A stretch of 64,000 nt of DNA, from the NCBI RefSeq assembly GCF_029633865.1, contig NC_079214.1:22254873-22318872 (forward strand). Reading direction: 5' to 3'. The position numbers and the translations under genes are program-made. The notes below the pieces were generated by a model. It did not search any database, was not told the DNA's origin, and was given only the letters and a program-made list of their open reading frames with translations. Of this stretch, positions 34,701 to 47,100 are shown piece after piece. The first letter of the stretch is position 1. Every line of letters starts with the position of its first letter. This DNA comes from Lampris incognitus (taxonomy: Eukaryota > Chordata > Actinopteri > Lampriformes > Lampridae).

Positions 34701-34886
34701 TGTTGTGTCAGTAGTTGAGAAGAAGTCCCTTGTTCAGTACGGACTGTCTCTTTAAGAGACCTCAGTGCTGATGATGTCATCTCGTGAAATCTCGCGGGAA
34801 CAAGGTAATCTCGCGGTAGTTCGCAGTAGGTAGAGAATAAGCGAGAGTTCTGTAACCTTCATGCGCCCTGCATGAGCCGACAGACA
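34701..34886 (+). repeat. 5' LTR of BEL element
   Basis: 186 bp. It lacks an about 78-bp block present in the 3' LTR between gagaataagygagag and ttctgtaacc, so one LTR has an indel. Confidence 0.85.
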
Positions 34887-35089
34887 GGTAATGGTGAATT
34901 AGAGGTAAAACGACATCTCCCAGGCAGACTGATCTACAGCAGATGAGACCAGTTCCACTGCTACATCGTCACGGCGCAGAGCAGGCCAACGCAGTCTATG
35001 GACAGGTATACAATACATCATGGAAGAAAACAAAACACCATCTGACCGTTTCTTTGGTACCATATCAAAGGTCTCCTCATCATCTAAGC

Positions 35090-35333
35090 CAGTGTTTCTC
35101 AACCCAGTCCTCAAGGAACACCTATCCTGCAGATGTTCTTTGCAACCCTGAATAGGTACCTGTTTGTAGTTATTCAACCAATCAGCAATGAATTATGTCA
35201 GATGTTGCACACCTCGCATAATTAAGTGCTGTGAGATGATTGGTTGAGTAAGTACAAGCAGGGCTACCTATACAGGGCTACAATGAAAATCTGCAGGATA
35301 GGTGTTCCTTGAGGACTGGGTTGGGAAACGCTG
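35090..35333. mobile_element. hAT-type MITE 1 in the BEL element
   Basis: 244 bp with a perfect 8-bp duplication atctaagc (35082-35089 and 35334-35341). Inverted ends of about 45 bp differ at two positions, starting cagtgtttctcaaccc / cagcgtttcccaaccc. Eight-bp duplications and CAG-type ends are hAT features. Confidence 0.92.
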
Positions 35334-35341
35334 ATCTAAGC

Positions 35342-37590
35342 GCTCTCATAGCTCTACTAGTAGCGCAGCTGCAGTTAAAGTCCAGTTTGCTGAAAAAGAG
35401 ACGGAGATGAAAATGGCAAAAGCCCGTTTGGATGCAGAAAAGGCATGCTTGGATGCACGTTTAGATGTACTAGATGTTCAAAGAGAAGCAACAGTAGCAA
35501 CAGCCAAAGCAGACGCCTTTGCAGCGGCACTTTTGAATGCTAATGAGTCAAGCTGAAAGTACCACAGTGTGCGTAGAGGTCAGTCTTTTGATTCCTCACA
35601 CGTGTTGAAGAGTATGTTCAAGAACAAGCTGAATTACAGGCTGGGTGTTTGACACCAGAGCTATAGCACAGGGACCTTACACCTGCAGAAATCCCTTTGC
35701 AAAGTAGGCTGTCCATGGACAACATTCCTAGTTTCAAAGTGGATCTCTCTCATCAACATACGCATAGAGTTGGGAGATAAGTAACTAGGGCTGCACGATA
35801 TTAGGAAAGCATGCGGTATGCAATAATGTTGTTGAATATTGCGATGACGATATGACTCGCGATAAATAAACAAATATTGACATATACATTTTTAATGTCT
35901 TTCTGCTTTAGGTTTGCTGCTAACACAGACCCCAGACAATGAACAGCCTACGCACACTGAATAAAAAAATGAAATGCATTATTTCCATTCCAGCAACATG
36001 GTTTTATTGAAGAAAAAAATGCAATTGGCTACAGCCGCTATGTTGACAATAAACAAATACCATCAACTTCGTTGCATGGCCATTTCTTCATCACTTCAAC
36101 ACAACATCTAGGCCTATTTAAAGCAGCTACTAGGAGTTTATATTATAAATGATTATGTAACAGTCTCAATTTAAAACTGATGTCTTACCAGTTTTGCAGA
36201 GTGAGTAACTAATGTTAGAATTTTATTTTTTACATTATATTTTGCTGCTACTGAGGCAGAATCAGCCAACTGACACTACCACCTTTTTTCCAGAAAGGGG
36301 CACCAAAGTCAACACAAACTCCAAGTAGTCTGCAGAGTGTGAATGCATGGCACGTGCATATACCATTTATCGCAGTTCAAGCAGTCTTTTGCAATACATG
36401 AATCGTGCATGTTGATATCGCGATGAAGGTAAATTTTCGATATATTGTGCAACCCTATGAGTAACTGACATGAGCGTAAACACTGCTAAGTTAACCCCGA
36501 GCAGGCAGCATTCACCCAAAAGAGAAGTGTCTTATAACCTATCCTATAGCTATAGCCGGCAACCAGATGATTATGATTATCCGCATTCTCATACTCACCA
36601 GTGTGCAGCTTCACAGCTGTCAGCCTCCCCATGCTTACCACCATGTAACAGCAAAACAGGCAAACAGAGATGAGCAACAGAATATGGCAGACTTGTCAAG
36701 TTTATGGCGCGACATGAACTCGTCGCTACGGGTCTACTGCAGTTTGACGAACACCCTGAAAATTACAGAGCATGGACAGCATCATTCTTAAATGCAACCA
36801 GAGACCTCAGCCTGACAGCAAATGAAGAGATGGACCTCTTAAGTGGTTAGGCTCAGAGTCAGCAGCACAAGTGAAACGCATAAGATCTGTGAATGTGAAC
36901 GACCTAGTAAAGGGCCTCCAGATGATTTGGGAACGTCCAAATGAATGTTATGGAGCTCCTGAGGTCATTGAGAACTCACTACTCGAAAGAGTTGACAGCT
37001 TCCCAAAGATTTCTAATAAGGACTACAAGAAGCCCAGACAGCTAGGGGACTTACACTGATGGAACGCCAAGCAGCAAAATCAGAGAGACACCTTTCAGGC
37101 CTAGCATACCTAGACACAGCTCGAGGTATAAGTGGTATTGTGCAAAAGCTACCATTTAGCTTACAAGAAAAGTGGATGACACTGGGTTACATACACAAAA
37201 CGCAACATAAGGTTGCTTTCCCACCATTTATGGCGCTTGTTGACTTCATCTGTCATCAAACAAAGATGCGTAATGACCCAAGTTTCTTCTTACCCAGTGC
37301 TGATAACAGTAAGCCAGAAAGACACACTTTCAAGACCACTAATCAAGTGCCCATCTCAGTCCACAAGACGGAAGTTTCACCGGACATCTCCCCAACAGAT
37401 GATAAGCATAAGACAAAAATTGATCTTGCCAAGCTCTGTCCTATTCATAAGAAGCCACATCCTCTGTACAAATGCTGTGTGTTTAGAGAGAGGTCCCTCA
37501 AAGATAGAAAATCCTTTCTGAAACAAAACGGCATCTGCTTAAAGTGTGTAGCATCGACAACACATCAAGTAAAGTGTTCAATACATTGAA
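35342..37590 (+). pseudogene. BEL gag, broken
   Basis: Begins with a charged, Ala/Glu-rich coiled-coil-like stretch (about 35345-35560), is interrupted by a hAT MITE (35786-36457), and resumes. The best frame, 37059-37589, includes LCPIHKKPHPLYKCC and GICLKC at its end, the Cys/His pattern typical of BEL gag proteins that binds nucleic acid. Stops occur at several points, for example just before 37059. Nonfunctional. Confidence 0.8.
35786..36457. mobile_element. hAT-type MITE 2 in the BEL element
   Basis: 672 bp, ends tagggctgcacgatat and, complemented, tagggttgcacaatat. The duplication taagtaac / tgagtaac (35778-35785 and 36458-36465) differs at one base, so it is older than MITE 1 or mutated. 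Interior AT-rich, no ORF. Confidence 0.88.
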
Positions 37591-37754
37591 TGCAGCAGTG
37601 AACGACATCACTCAGCACTACACCCTAGGCCTGCCAAAGAGTACACAAAGGCTCCCACCCCTTAAGAGGAGCATGGCGGGGAGGAGAAAATTGACCCCTT
37701 CCCAGACGCAGTGTCATCCAGGTGCACTGAGGTTTGTGGCAGTGATCGCTTTAG

Positions 37755-39497
37755 AAAATCTTGTTCTAAGGTTTGCCTCGTCAAAATCTTTCTCAGTGGT
37801 CAGCGAGAGAAGGCAATCAAAGCCTATGTGATTGTTGACGATCAAAGCAACAGATCACTGGTGAGGTCAGACATCTTTACCCTTTTTGACATTAAAGGTG
37901 ACAGTGCTCCATACTCACTTAGAACTCATGCTGATACAGTCGAGACTGCAGGGGTTCAACGTGGAATCAATGGATGGACAGGTCACCCTCCCTCTACCGA
38001 CCTTGATAGAGTGCAACCAGATTCCAAACAACCGTTCAGAGATTCCCATGCTGCAAGCTGCCCTTGGTCATCCACACCTGCAGACTATTGCCAGTCAGAT
38101 CCCGGAAATTGATCGTGAAGCCCTAATCTTGATTCTACCCGGAAGAGACATCATTAGGATACATAAGATGCATAAGCAGATCAATGGACCACATGACGCC
38201 CCCTATGCACAGAAGCTAGACTTAGGTTGGGTTATAGTGGGTAATGTCTGTATTGGCAAGGTTCACAAGCCAGACAAAGCCAATGTCTTCTTTACAAATA
38301 CTCTGGAGACTGGTCGGCTGTCTCTTTTCAAACCATGTCCCAATCTCTACAATGTGAAAGAGAAATTCAATAACAGCAACATGACAGGTTTCCACACAGG
38401 TGTTCACATGGAGAAGTCACCTGAAGAGGAAAAGGGAGACCATATTGGATGTGATGTGTTCAAGAGGACAAAGGATGATGACAAGTTGGCTCCTTCTGTT
38501 GAAGATGCCATCTTCCCCAATATCATGGAGAAAAGTGTCAATAAGAATGAAGAGAACAACTGGGTAGCTCCTCTTCCCTTCAAACCACAAAGACACAGTT
38601 TGCCCAACAACAAAGTTCAGACACTGCAGTGCTTTGGGTCATTATAATGCTCTTTCAGTAAAAAGCCTGAAATGAAAGATCATTTCTTTGGGTTCATGGA
38701 GAAGATTTTAGAGAAAGGTCATGCAGAGGTAGCCCCTGTCCTTGAGAAAGATGAAGAATGTTGGTATTTACCCCTTTTTGGGGTTTACCATCCCAGCAAA
38801 CCGGGCCAAATCAGGGTCGTCTTTGACTCAAGCTTTCGGTATGCTGTTGTCTCTCTTAATGACAGCCTCTTAACTGGCCCTGACCTAAACAACAGCCTCC
38901 TCAGAGTACTCCTCCATTTCAGGAAAGAAGCTGTTTCTATTACCGCAGATGTACAGTAGATGTTCCACGGCTTTCTTGTTCGATCTGAAGACATAAACTT
39001 TCTTCGCTTCTTCTGGTACAAAGATAACGACCCCAATAAGGAAGTTATAGAATACAGGATGAAGGTCTACATCTTCAGCAATAGCCCCTCACCGGCTGTG
39101 GCAATTTACGGTCTCAAACGGGCAACACCTGAAGGAGAGTCGCAGTATGGAACGGGCACTTGGGAATATGTAGAAAGAGATTTTTACGTCGATGATGGGT
39201 TAAAGTCACTACTGACTGCAATGACTGCCACTGATCTCCTGCAAAGGACACAAAGAATGTTCACTTGTTCTAGCATGAGGCTGCATAAAATTGCCTCAAA
39301 CAGTGAAGAAGTGATGAGAGCGTTTCCTCTTGAGGATCGTGTCAGTGATCTCAAGGACTTGGAGCTTGGTGTCGACTCTTTATCTATTCAGCATAGTCTT
39401 GGGATCAGCTGGGACCTTAAGAATGACACATTAATATTCCAAGTGTCCGGTGAGATAAAACCATTCACGCGTCGTGGAATCCCATCAGCAATGAATA
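37755..39497 (+). pseudogene. BEL protease and reverse transcriptase, first part of pol
   Basis: VDDQSNRSLV (about 37833-37862) matches the BEL aspartic-protease active-site region. Then comes the A17-type linker (RDIIRIHK, GWVIVGN) and the RT region beginning NWVAPLPFKP. RT blocks include WYLPLFGVYHP, RVVFDSS, GPDLNNSLL and the catalytic YVDDGLKS (about 39187-39210). Breaks: a frameshift near 37886-37900, another near 38640-38660, and an in-frame TAG at 38957-38959 directly after ITADVQ. The hAT MITE 3 interrupts the frame at MNSLY. Confidence 0.9.
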
Positions 39498-39505
39498 GTT
39501 TGTAT

Positions 39506-40040
39506 TAGGGATGTGAACGTGTACTAAAATCTGTACACGTTTACACGGTGCAATGTTTGCCGTTTAAACGTGTACACGTTTCAGGATTTCTGTGAATTTT
39601 GAAAGTATGTCGATACTACACCGCTAGAGGTCGCTGTAGCCTCATCATTCCATAGATTCACCGCTGTTAAGGTCGCCGATGTCGTATGACACAATTAGGC
39701 TACACCGTTTACAAAAGATCGAATATCTCTGGATGAGTATGCGTTAGAAACTTGCTGTTTTTTGGGGGAGCTTACCGCTTCCGCGAAACCCTTCGATGCA
39801 ATTAGATCCCGCTGAGAGGCTTTCTAATCCAACCTCCCACATGGGGCTTCGCAGATTTTTACTAGCCGCCATCCCATGCTGCAATCGCGTTTGCACTTGT
39901 CACGCAGCAAAGAATGATGACGTCATCACGCATTATATAAAAAACAAAAACCTTTACATTTATCGGTTAGGGTTTTTTATTAAACGGTTATGGTTTCATT
40001 TCCGTGTAAACGTGTACACGTGTACACTGACATGCCCCTA
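39506..40040. mobile_element. hAT-type MITE 3 in the BEL element
   Basis: 535 bp with a perfect 8-bp duplication gtttgtat (39498-39505 and 40041-40048). Ends are tagggatg and, complemented, taggggcatg. Both subterminal regions carry aaacgtgtacacgt-type palindromes. Removing it rejoins the BEL pol sequence across the site. Confidence 0.93.
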
Positions 40041-41437
40041 GTTTGTATGACCCCCTTGGTTTTGCAGCACCGGTCATCATATATGGGAAGGCCCTGCTTC
40101 GAGACCTCACAGCTGACTCGTGTGATTGGGACATACCATTGCCTCCAGAGAAAGTGGAACAGTGGGAACAATGGAGAGATTCTGTAAAAGAACCCCAACT
40201 CCTTCAAATCTCTAGACCTTATGTTCAAGCGTCTCTACTGACTGTACAATGCAGAGAGCTTTGTGTCTTCTTCTTGCAGAGCTCATTACCTCGGAAATTG
40301 ACTTAAAATTAGATGCAGTGACCTTCTTCACGGACAGCAGGGTCGTCCTTGGATATATCTACAATGAAATGTGTAGATTCTATGTCTTCATGAACAACAG
40401 AGTCCAAAGAATAAGAAGATGCTCCCACCCTAAGCAGTGGCACTATGTATCTACTGAACAGAATCCGGCAGATCATGCGACAAGGTCTGTCCCAGGAGCT
40501 CATCTCAAGGATACTACATGGCTTACAGGTCCGACATTCTTGACGCAACCAGGGTGGATGTCTCCTAATATGACCTTGTGGATTCAACTGACGATGTTGA
40601 GATTCGTCCTGAGGTGTCAACTCTCAGTACTGCCACTAGAGATGACTGTCGTAGGTCGCAGTGCTTTGAGCACTTCTCTTGTTGGAAGTCACTTTCTCAG
40701 GCTATAGCATGTCTCATACACATTGCTCGTCTCTTCAAGGGAGACAAATCTGAAGATTTGAGATTCTGCAAGGGATGGCATCATTGTGAAAATGCTTACA
40801 CTTTGGATGTGCTGACACAAGCCAAGAATGTCACAATCCATGCTGTGCAGGGGGAAATCTATGCAAAGGAATTTCAGGGCATCGGAACCCTCAAGGATGT
40901 ACGGAGGGACAGTCCCCTTCATACACTGAACCCCATCTTAGATGAGAATGACCTTCTGAGGGTAGGTGGGCACACATCTCAAGCTAAAATTAGATATGAG
41001 GAGAAGAATCCCATCATAGTTCCAGGACGACACCACATCACAACTCAATTGGTAAGGCACTATCACCAGCAATCACAACATCAAGGGCGACTCTTGACAG
41101 AGGGTGCTGTCTGTACAGCAGGTTTTTGGGTAGTGGGTGACAGGAGATGTGTGTGTTCAGTTATCTACATATGTGTTACTTGCCGCAGGCTTTGTGGAAG
41201 CTTTCAGGTGCAGAAAATGGCCCACAGACATAGAGTCTGACAGACTCAGCGTTGACCCCCCCAATTCTCCTATGTTGGTATCGACGTACTATTTGGGCCC
41301 TGGGCAGTCTCCACCCGCAGAACCAGAGGTGGCCATGCTAACGACAAGAGGCGGGCCATCTTATTTACTTGTCTGAGTGTCCAAGCCATTCACGTGGAAA
41401 TCATTGAGTCCATGGATGCTTCTTATTTCATAAATGC

Positions 41438-42114
41438 TACATGTACGTCTTCACCCAAAACAAGTAAAACACACATTAATACAAAGATAGTATAAATCTA
41501 TGATTCACTATCTCCATATTAAAATGTGAGGCTGCACCCTAGATGATGATACTATTTGGTGCTCTATAGTGTTCCTTGGCAGGATTTTCTGTTGTTCGGT
41601 GGCACAGCGTAGCTGAGACGGCTACAGAAGAATCCTGTTGCTTTTTGCCAGAACTGCTGCTGAGTTGACAAACAGAGCTACCAGTTGCCGAAATCGCTGC
41701 CGAGTTGACTGAGTGGAGCCGCCATGGTTTACCCTTTCCGGGTACTGACAGCTGGGTAGACTTTGCCCGGGGATTTGAATTCAGAGTTACCTTCCAGCTT
41801 TTGCCTGAAGAAGCATCAACCTACAAGGCAGCAGGTGGTTTTGTTGTCAGTGTTTCCTTCTCCTAGCCTTTGCCTAAAGGGACATCAACCCACAAGGCAG
41901 CAGGTGGATTTGAAATCAGAGTTCCCTTCTCCTATCCCAATGTGTTGGCTGGACTGGGCACCATGGGAAGTACCATACAGGCATGCAGGAGGACCAGATC
42001 TGTCAGTAGGGATGTCATCCTTAGCCAAAGGGCCTTTGCTGAGATAAGGTGCTACCCCTCTACAGCCTGCGGTTGCAGTTTAGCGTCTTACTAGTCTTGG
42101 GTAAGATGCTTAGT
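41438..42114. mobile_element. Unclassified 677-bp insertion in the BEL integrase
   Basis: The BEL sequence stops at cataaatgc (41429-41437) and resumes at a second cataaatgc (42115-42123), a 9-bp duplication. The insert has no evident inverted ends or A-tail. It contains a 69-bp tandem repeat and matches nothing I recognise. Confidence 0.7.
41772..41933 (+). repeat. 69-bp tandem repeat, about 2.4 units
   Basis: Units 41796-41864 and 41865-41933 share gcatcaacc/caaggcagcaggtgg; a partial unit precedes them (gatttgaattcagagtt). Confidence 0.8.
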
Positions 42115-42913
42115 CATAAATGCCCTGAGGTGTTTTGTAGCCATCCGTGGGCCAGTCAGATATGGTCAGACAGGGGAACCAACTTCATTGGAGCCTGTCG
42201 CAAACTTAATATGCTTTCTAACCTTGACGAGACCAAAGTGAAGAGATTTCTCACAGATCAAGGATGTGTTTGGATTTTCAATCCACCCCATGCATCACAT
42301 ATGGGGGGTGTGTGGGAACACATGATCGGAATCACCTGGAAAATCTTGGATTTTATGATCTTTCAGTTGGGATCTTCTAGGCTTACACATGAGGTCCTTT
42401 CTACCTTGATGGCTGAGGTGACAGCTATTGTGAATTCAAGACCTCTGGTCCCAATGTCCACAGACCCGGAGGAGCCTTTCATACTGACCCCCACGACACT
42501 ACTCACTCAAAAAACAGGTCCTCCTCCTATGCTTCCTGGTGAATTTGACAACAAGGACCTCTATAAGCGTCAGTGGAAGCAAGTATAAAGTCTGGCCAGC
42601 ACCTTTAGGACTGCTGGCGGAAACAGTATTTGTCTACGCTCCAACCAAGATCGAAGTGGCAGTCTGACCGGCAGACATTACAGAAGGGAGCCTAGTCCTC
42701 ATGAAAAACTGTCAGATTAAGTGAATTGAGCGGCCTTTGGGACGCGTCAATAAGGCTTTCCTTAGTAGTGACGGCAAAGTTTGTCTAGTTGAAATTGCTC
42801 CTTAGACCTATATCTGAAATATTCATACTTCTGCCCTCTGACAAACCAGGAGAGTCTACCCCCTCACGTTCAGGTAAGTGTAGTAGTGGTATTCTAGGAT
42901 ACCAGACGGGGAG

Positions 42914-43181
42914 TGTTGTGTCAGTAATTGAGAAGAAGTCCCCTGTTCAGTACATACTGTCTCTTTAATAGACCTCAGTGCTGATGATGTCATCTCATAA
43001 AGTCATGCAGGAACAAGGTAATCTCCCGGTAGTTCACAGTAGGTATAGAGAATAAGTGAGAGGATGGCAGATCATCTCATGGCTTCAGTATTCTCCGACA
43101 TCCTGCTACATTTCAGCCTTTGAGAGTATTGTCATTTTACTGTTCTGTAACCGTCATGCGCCCTGCATGAGCCGACAGACA
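42914..43181 (+). repeat. 3' LTR of BEL element
   Basis: 268 bp, preceded by a purine stretch acggggag (possible polypurine tract). Contains an extra about 78-bp block absent from the 5' LTR. Confidence 0.85.
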
Positions 43182-43280
43182 GATATCTTCTCCCTCGTGA
43201 ATGTCATCGTCATCGTGGTGATTGGGGAGGAGTTATCTGTCTGTCGGCTCATGCAGGGCGCATGAGGGTTACAGAACAGT
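43139..43280. repeat. 57-bp inverted repeat at the BEL 3' boundary
   Basis: 43139-43195 and 43224-43280 are reverse complements at about 53 of 57 positions, with a 28-nt loop. The arm contains the last 43 bp of the LTR and continues about 14 bp beyond it. Confidence 0.85.
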
Positions 43281-43667
43281 CATTCTCAAGGGCACTTGTA
43301 GAGGGAGTAGTGAATGTTAAAGAGTTCAGGACCTTACGAATACACATGAAACCTGTCCTCCAGTACCTGTCCTCCAAGGGCCAGCAGTAGCTCAGGAGGT
43401 AGAGCAGGAGGGTTGCTGGTATGGTCCTCGGCTTCTCCTTGTAAAAATGCCAAGATGTCTGGGCGTCCAGGTAGTATAGGAGTCTATTCTGTTGCCTACC
43501 AACACGGGGATCACCTGTTTGACTCCCCGTGTAACCTCCGGCTTGGTCGGGCGTTCCTACAGACACAATTGGCTGTGTCTGCGGGTGGGAAGCTGGATGT
43601 GGGTATGTGTCCTGGTCACTGCACTAGCGCCTCCTCTGGTCGGTTGGGGCGCCTTTTCAGAGGGGAG

Positions 43668-44112
43668 TGTTAGGGTTTGTGGAAGACCCCAAGCGCACGA
43701 CACCAGACAGAGATGGGGTTAGCCGAAAACTGGCGTACTTTATTCCTTACGCGTACAAATAGTCAAACATAGGAAGGCAATGAGCGACAAGGAAAAAACG
43801 GAAAGTCCAAGGGGGAAAAAAAACTCGCGGGTAATCCAAACGGGAACACGGCAGGATACTTCCACGGGGAAACTTTGCAAGGGAAAAACATGAACCAAGG
43901 GCTGGGATGAGTTCGTAGAGAAAAGGACCGTGAGAGGAGAGTAGCCGCTACTGCGGGTGCGGGGAGGTTACAACACGAACTGACAACGGGCACATGGGAG
44001 GCCACCAAACTTAAGCCCAGCCCTGATGACTAAGCCCGGCCCTGACGAGCCGATTGGCTGCCGGCGCGGGGTGGGCGGGTGGGCCACGGCACGGGGTGAG
44101 CGAGCCATAACA
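43668..44112 (-). repeat. 3' LTR of chromovirus element
   Basis: On the minus strand starts tgttatggctcgc and ends ccctaaca. Contains aataaa on the minus strand (from ggaataaagtacg). Confidence 0.95.
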
Positions 44113-47100
44113 GTACACCCCCCTCCACGGGAGCCACCAGGCGACTTGCCCGGCTTGTCGGGATGGGAATGATGGAACTCAGTGAGCAGCCCAGGGTCCA
44201 GGATGAGCTGGCGGGAGACCCAGCTACGTTCCTCCGGACCGTAGCCCTCCCAGTCCACCAAATACTGGAACCCCCGTCCTCGGCGCCGGACGTCCAGCAG
44301 CCGGCGGACCTTCCACTGGGGGTGCCCATCCACGATCTCAGGGGGAGGCAGAGCCAGGGCCGGAGGCATCAGAGGACTGTGGGAGACAGGCTTAACCCGA
44401 GAAACATGAAACATGGGATGGGTCTTCAAGGAAGCCGGAAGCTTAAGACTCACCGCCGCAGGGCTGAGAACCTTCCTGATCTCAAAGGGCCCGACAAACC
44501 GGGGGTTCAGCTTCTTCGCGGTGGACTGAGGCGGGAGATCCTTCGAGGACAGCCACACCCTTTGGCCTGGTTGGTACGTAGGTGCTGGGGACCGGCGTCG
44601 GTTGGCTCCCCGACTGGCGCGCTCAGCTGCCTGGAGCAGAGCAGCTCTGGTCACCTCCCAGACGCGACGACACCGGTTCAGATGGGCCTGCACGGAGGGA
44701 ACCGCCACTTCCGACTCCTGCGCAGCAAAGAGAGGCGGCTGGTAGCCCAGGGACACCTCAAAAGGTGAGAGGCCGGTGGCAGAGCTGACCAGGGAGTTGA
44801 TGGCATACTCGACCCAGGGGAGGAACCGGCTCCAGGAGCTGGGCTTCTTGGCGGCCACGCACCGGAGGGCAGACTCCACGCTCTGGTTCATCCTCTCTGT
44901 CTGTCCGTTAGTCTGTGGGTGATAGCCAGAGGAGAGACTAACAGAGGCACCCAACCCCTTACAAAAGGCCCGCCATACCTGGGAGACGAACTGGGGCCCT
45001 CGGTCCGAGACGACGTCCAGGGGAAGGCCGTGGAGACGGAACACGTGGCTCGTCAGGAGGTCCGCCATCTCAGAAGCCGATGGGAGTCTGGGGAGGGCCA
45101 CCAGGTGCACTCCCTTACTGAAGCGGTCCACCACTGTCAGGATCACAGTGTTACCCTAGGAGGGAGGCAGTCCGGAGACAAAATCCAACGCCACATGGGA
45201 CCAGGGCCGCCTTGGAGTTGGGAGGGGCTGCAGCAGACCCGCGGGTGCGTGGTGAGAGGCCTTGCTGCGAGCACAGACGGAGCAGGCCCCTACGAAGTCC
45301 CTGACGTCGTTCCTCATGGTGGGCCACCAGAAACGCCGAGCCAGAAAGGCGAAGGTGCGGTGGACACCCGGGTGGCAAGCAAACTGACTGGCATGGCCCC
45401 ACTGGAGAACCCGGGGCTGGACTGCATCTGGGACGAATAGGCGGCGTGGAGGGACGTGGCTCGGGGCGGGATGGGAGCGCAACGCCTGTCTGACCACGGT
45501 CTCGATGCCCCAGGCAACGACGCCAACCACCCTGGCCTCAGGAAGGATGGGAGTCGCTCCTCTGTAGCTGGCTCCCTCCTCGGGTGTTGTCGGGACAGGG
45601 AGTCTGCCTTCGTGTTGCGGGACCCGGGGTGATAAGTCAGCGTGAAGTCAAACCGACTGAAGAAGCTGGCCCACCGTGCCTGCCGACCATTGAGGCGCTT
45701 GGTTGCCCAGATGAACGTCAAGTTCTTATGATCCGTCCAGATGGTGAACGGCTGTTCCGCCCCCTCCAGCCAATGGCGCCACTCCTCCAGAGCAGCCACC
45801 ACTGCCAGCAGCTCCCGGTTCCTGACATCGTAGTTCTCCTCGGCGAGGAGGAACCGGCGAGAGAAGAAGGCGCATGGGTGGACCTTCTGGTCAGACGCTG
45901 ACCGCTGGGAGAGGACAGCCCCCAACCCGGTGTCCGAAGCGTCCACCTCTATGATGAACTGCCTCTTGGGGTCAGGGTGGAGCAGGACTGGGGCGCTGGT
46001 GAACCTCTCCTTGAGGGACTGGAACGCAGAGCGGGCAGCCGGGGACTAGATGAACGGCTGGGAGGGGGAGGTCAGCCTGGTGAGAGGTTCTGCCACGCAG
46101 CTGTAGTTCCGGATGAACCTCGGATAGAAGTTCGCAAACCCGAGGAAGCTCTGTAATTCCTTCCGTGATGTGGGATCGGGCCAGTCCACCACAGCCTGGA
46201 TCTTGCGGGGGTCGGCCCGGGTCTGTCCCCTCTCAACGACGAAGCCCAGGTAGTCAACGGAAGGGGAATGGAACCGGCACTTCTCTGCCTTTACGAAGAG
46301 CTGGTTCCGGAGGAGACGTTTGAGTACCCGGTGGACATGCTGGACATGTTCCTCGAGGGTCCTGGAGAAGATGAGGATGTCATCGAGGTACACCACCACA
46401 AACTCGTCGAGCATGTCGCGGAGAATGTCATTCATGAGAGCCTGGAATACCGCCGGGGCGTTGGTGAGGCCGAACGGCATGACCAGGTACTCATAATGAC
46501 TCCGGGGCGTCTTAAAGGCTGTCTTCCACTCGTCCCCCTTCCGGATCCGGACCAGATGATAGGCACACCGGAGGTCCAGCTTAGTGAAGACTGTAGCTTG
46601 GGTGAGGGGCTCAAGGGTGGAACTCATGAGAGGAAGGGGGTACTTGTTTTTGACGGTTATCTTATTGAGTTGGCGATAGTCAATGCAGGGTCGGAGGCCC
46701 CCGTCCTTCTTCTTCACGAAAAAGAATCCAGCTGCCACCTGGGAGGACGAGGGCCGAATGAGCCCCGCTGCCAAGGACTTGGAGATGTACTCGTCCATCG
46801 CAGCTTTCTCGGGGATGGTCAGACTGTACAGACGACTGCTGGGAAGGGGTGCCCCAGAGTGGAGGTCGATAGCACAGTCATAAGGCCGATGAGGAGGAAG
46901 AGATTGGGCCCAGGTCTTGCTGAAAACCTCACCTAACTCATGGTACTCAGGGGGAACATTGACCCGCCTTGAACCGGGCCTCCCGTTCGGCCGGACTAAG
47001 GCGCGTGCGCCTCAGCTGCATAGGTTCCTCCCCCATCGTGGTCTGGGGCGCGGGGGGAGAAACGGCTACAGGGAAAGTGGGGCGAACAGGAGTAGGGATC

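Larger units (their letters stand above)
40041..42780 (+). pseudogene. BEL RNase H and integrase, second part of pol
   Basis: Continues pol after MITE 3 with DPLGFAAPV, RNase H-like TFFTDSRVVLGYI and WHYVSTEQNPADHATR, then a degraded integrase. The HHCC region is at about 40940-41170. The first catalytic segment (near 41250-41430) is cut by the 677-bp insert, and the core resumes near 42140 (TNFIGACRKL, ASHMGGVWEHM, with the last Glu near 42317). Several frame changes and stops, including one at 42586. Nonfunctional. Confidence 0.85.
34701..43181 (+). mobile_element. BEL/Pao LTR retrotransposon, degenerate, with four insertions
   Basis: 5' LTR 34701-34886 and 3' LTR 42914-43181, starting tgttgtgtcag and ending cgacagaca. 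Between them run gag with a BEL-type C-x2-H/C-x2-C region, a protease-like DDQSN region, a YVDD reverse transcriptase, RNase H and an integrase with ASHMGGVWE. Removing four inserts (244, 672, 535 and 677 bp) and their duplications leaves about 6.3 kb, a normal BEL length. Stops and frameshifts throughout. No target duplication was found. Confidence 0.92.

Noticed and set aside
34701..43181. Target duplication for the BEL element
   Set aside because: Flanks gtcat on the left and gatat on the right do not match; the right boundary is rearranged.
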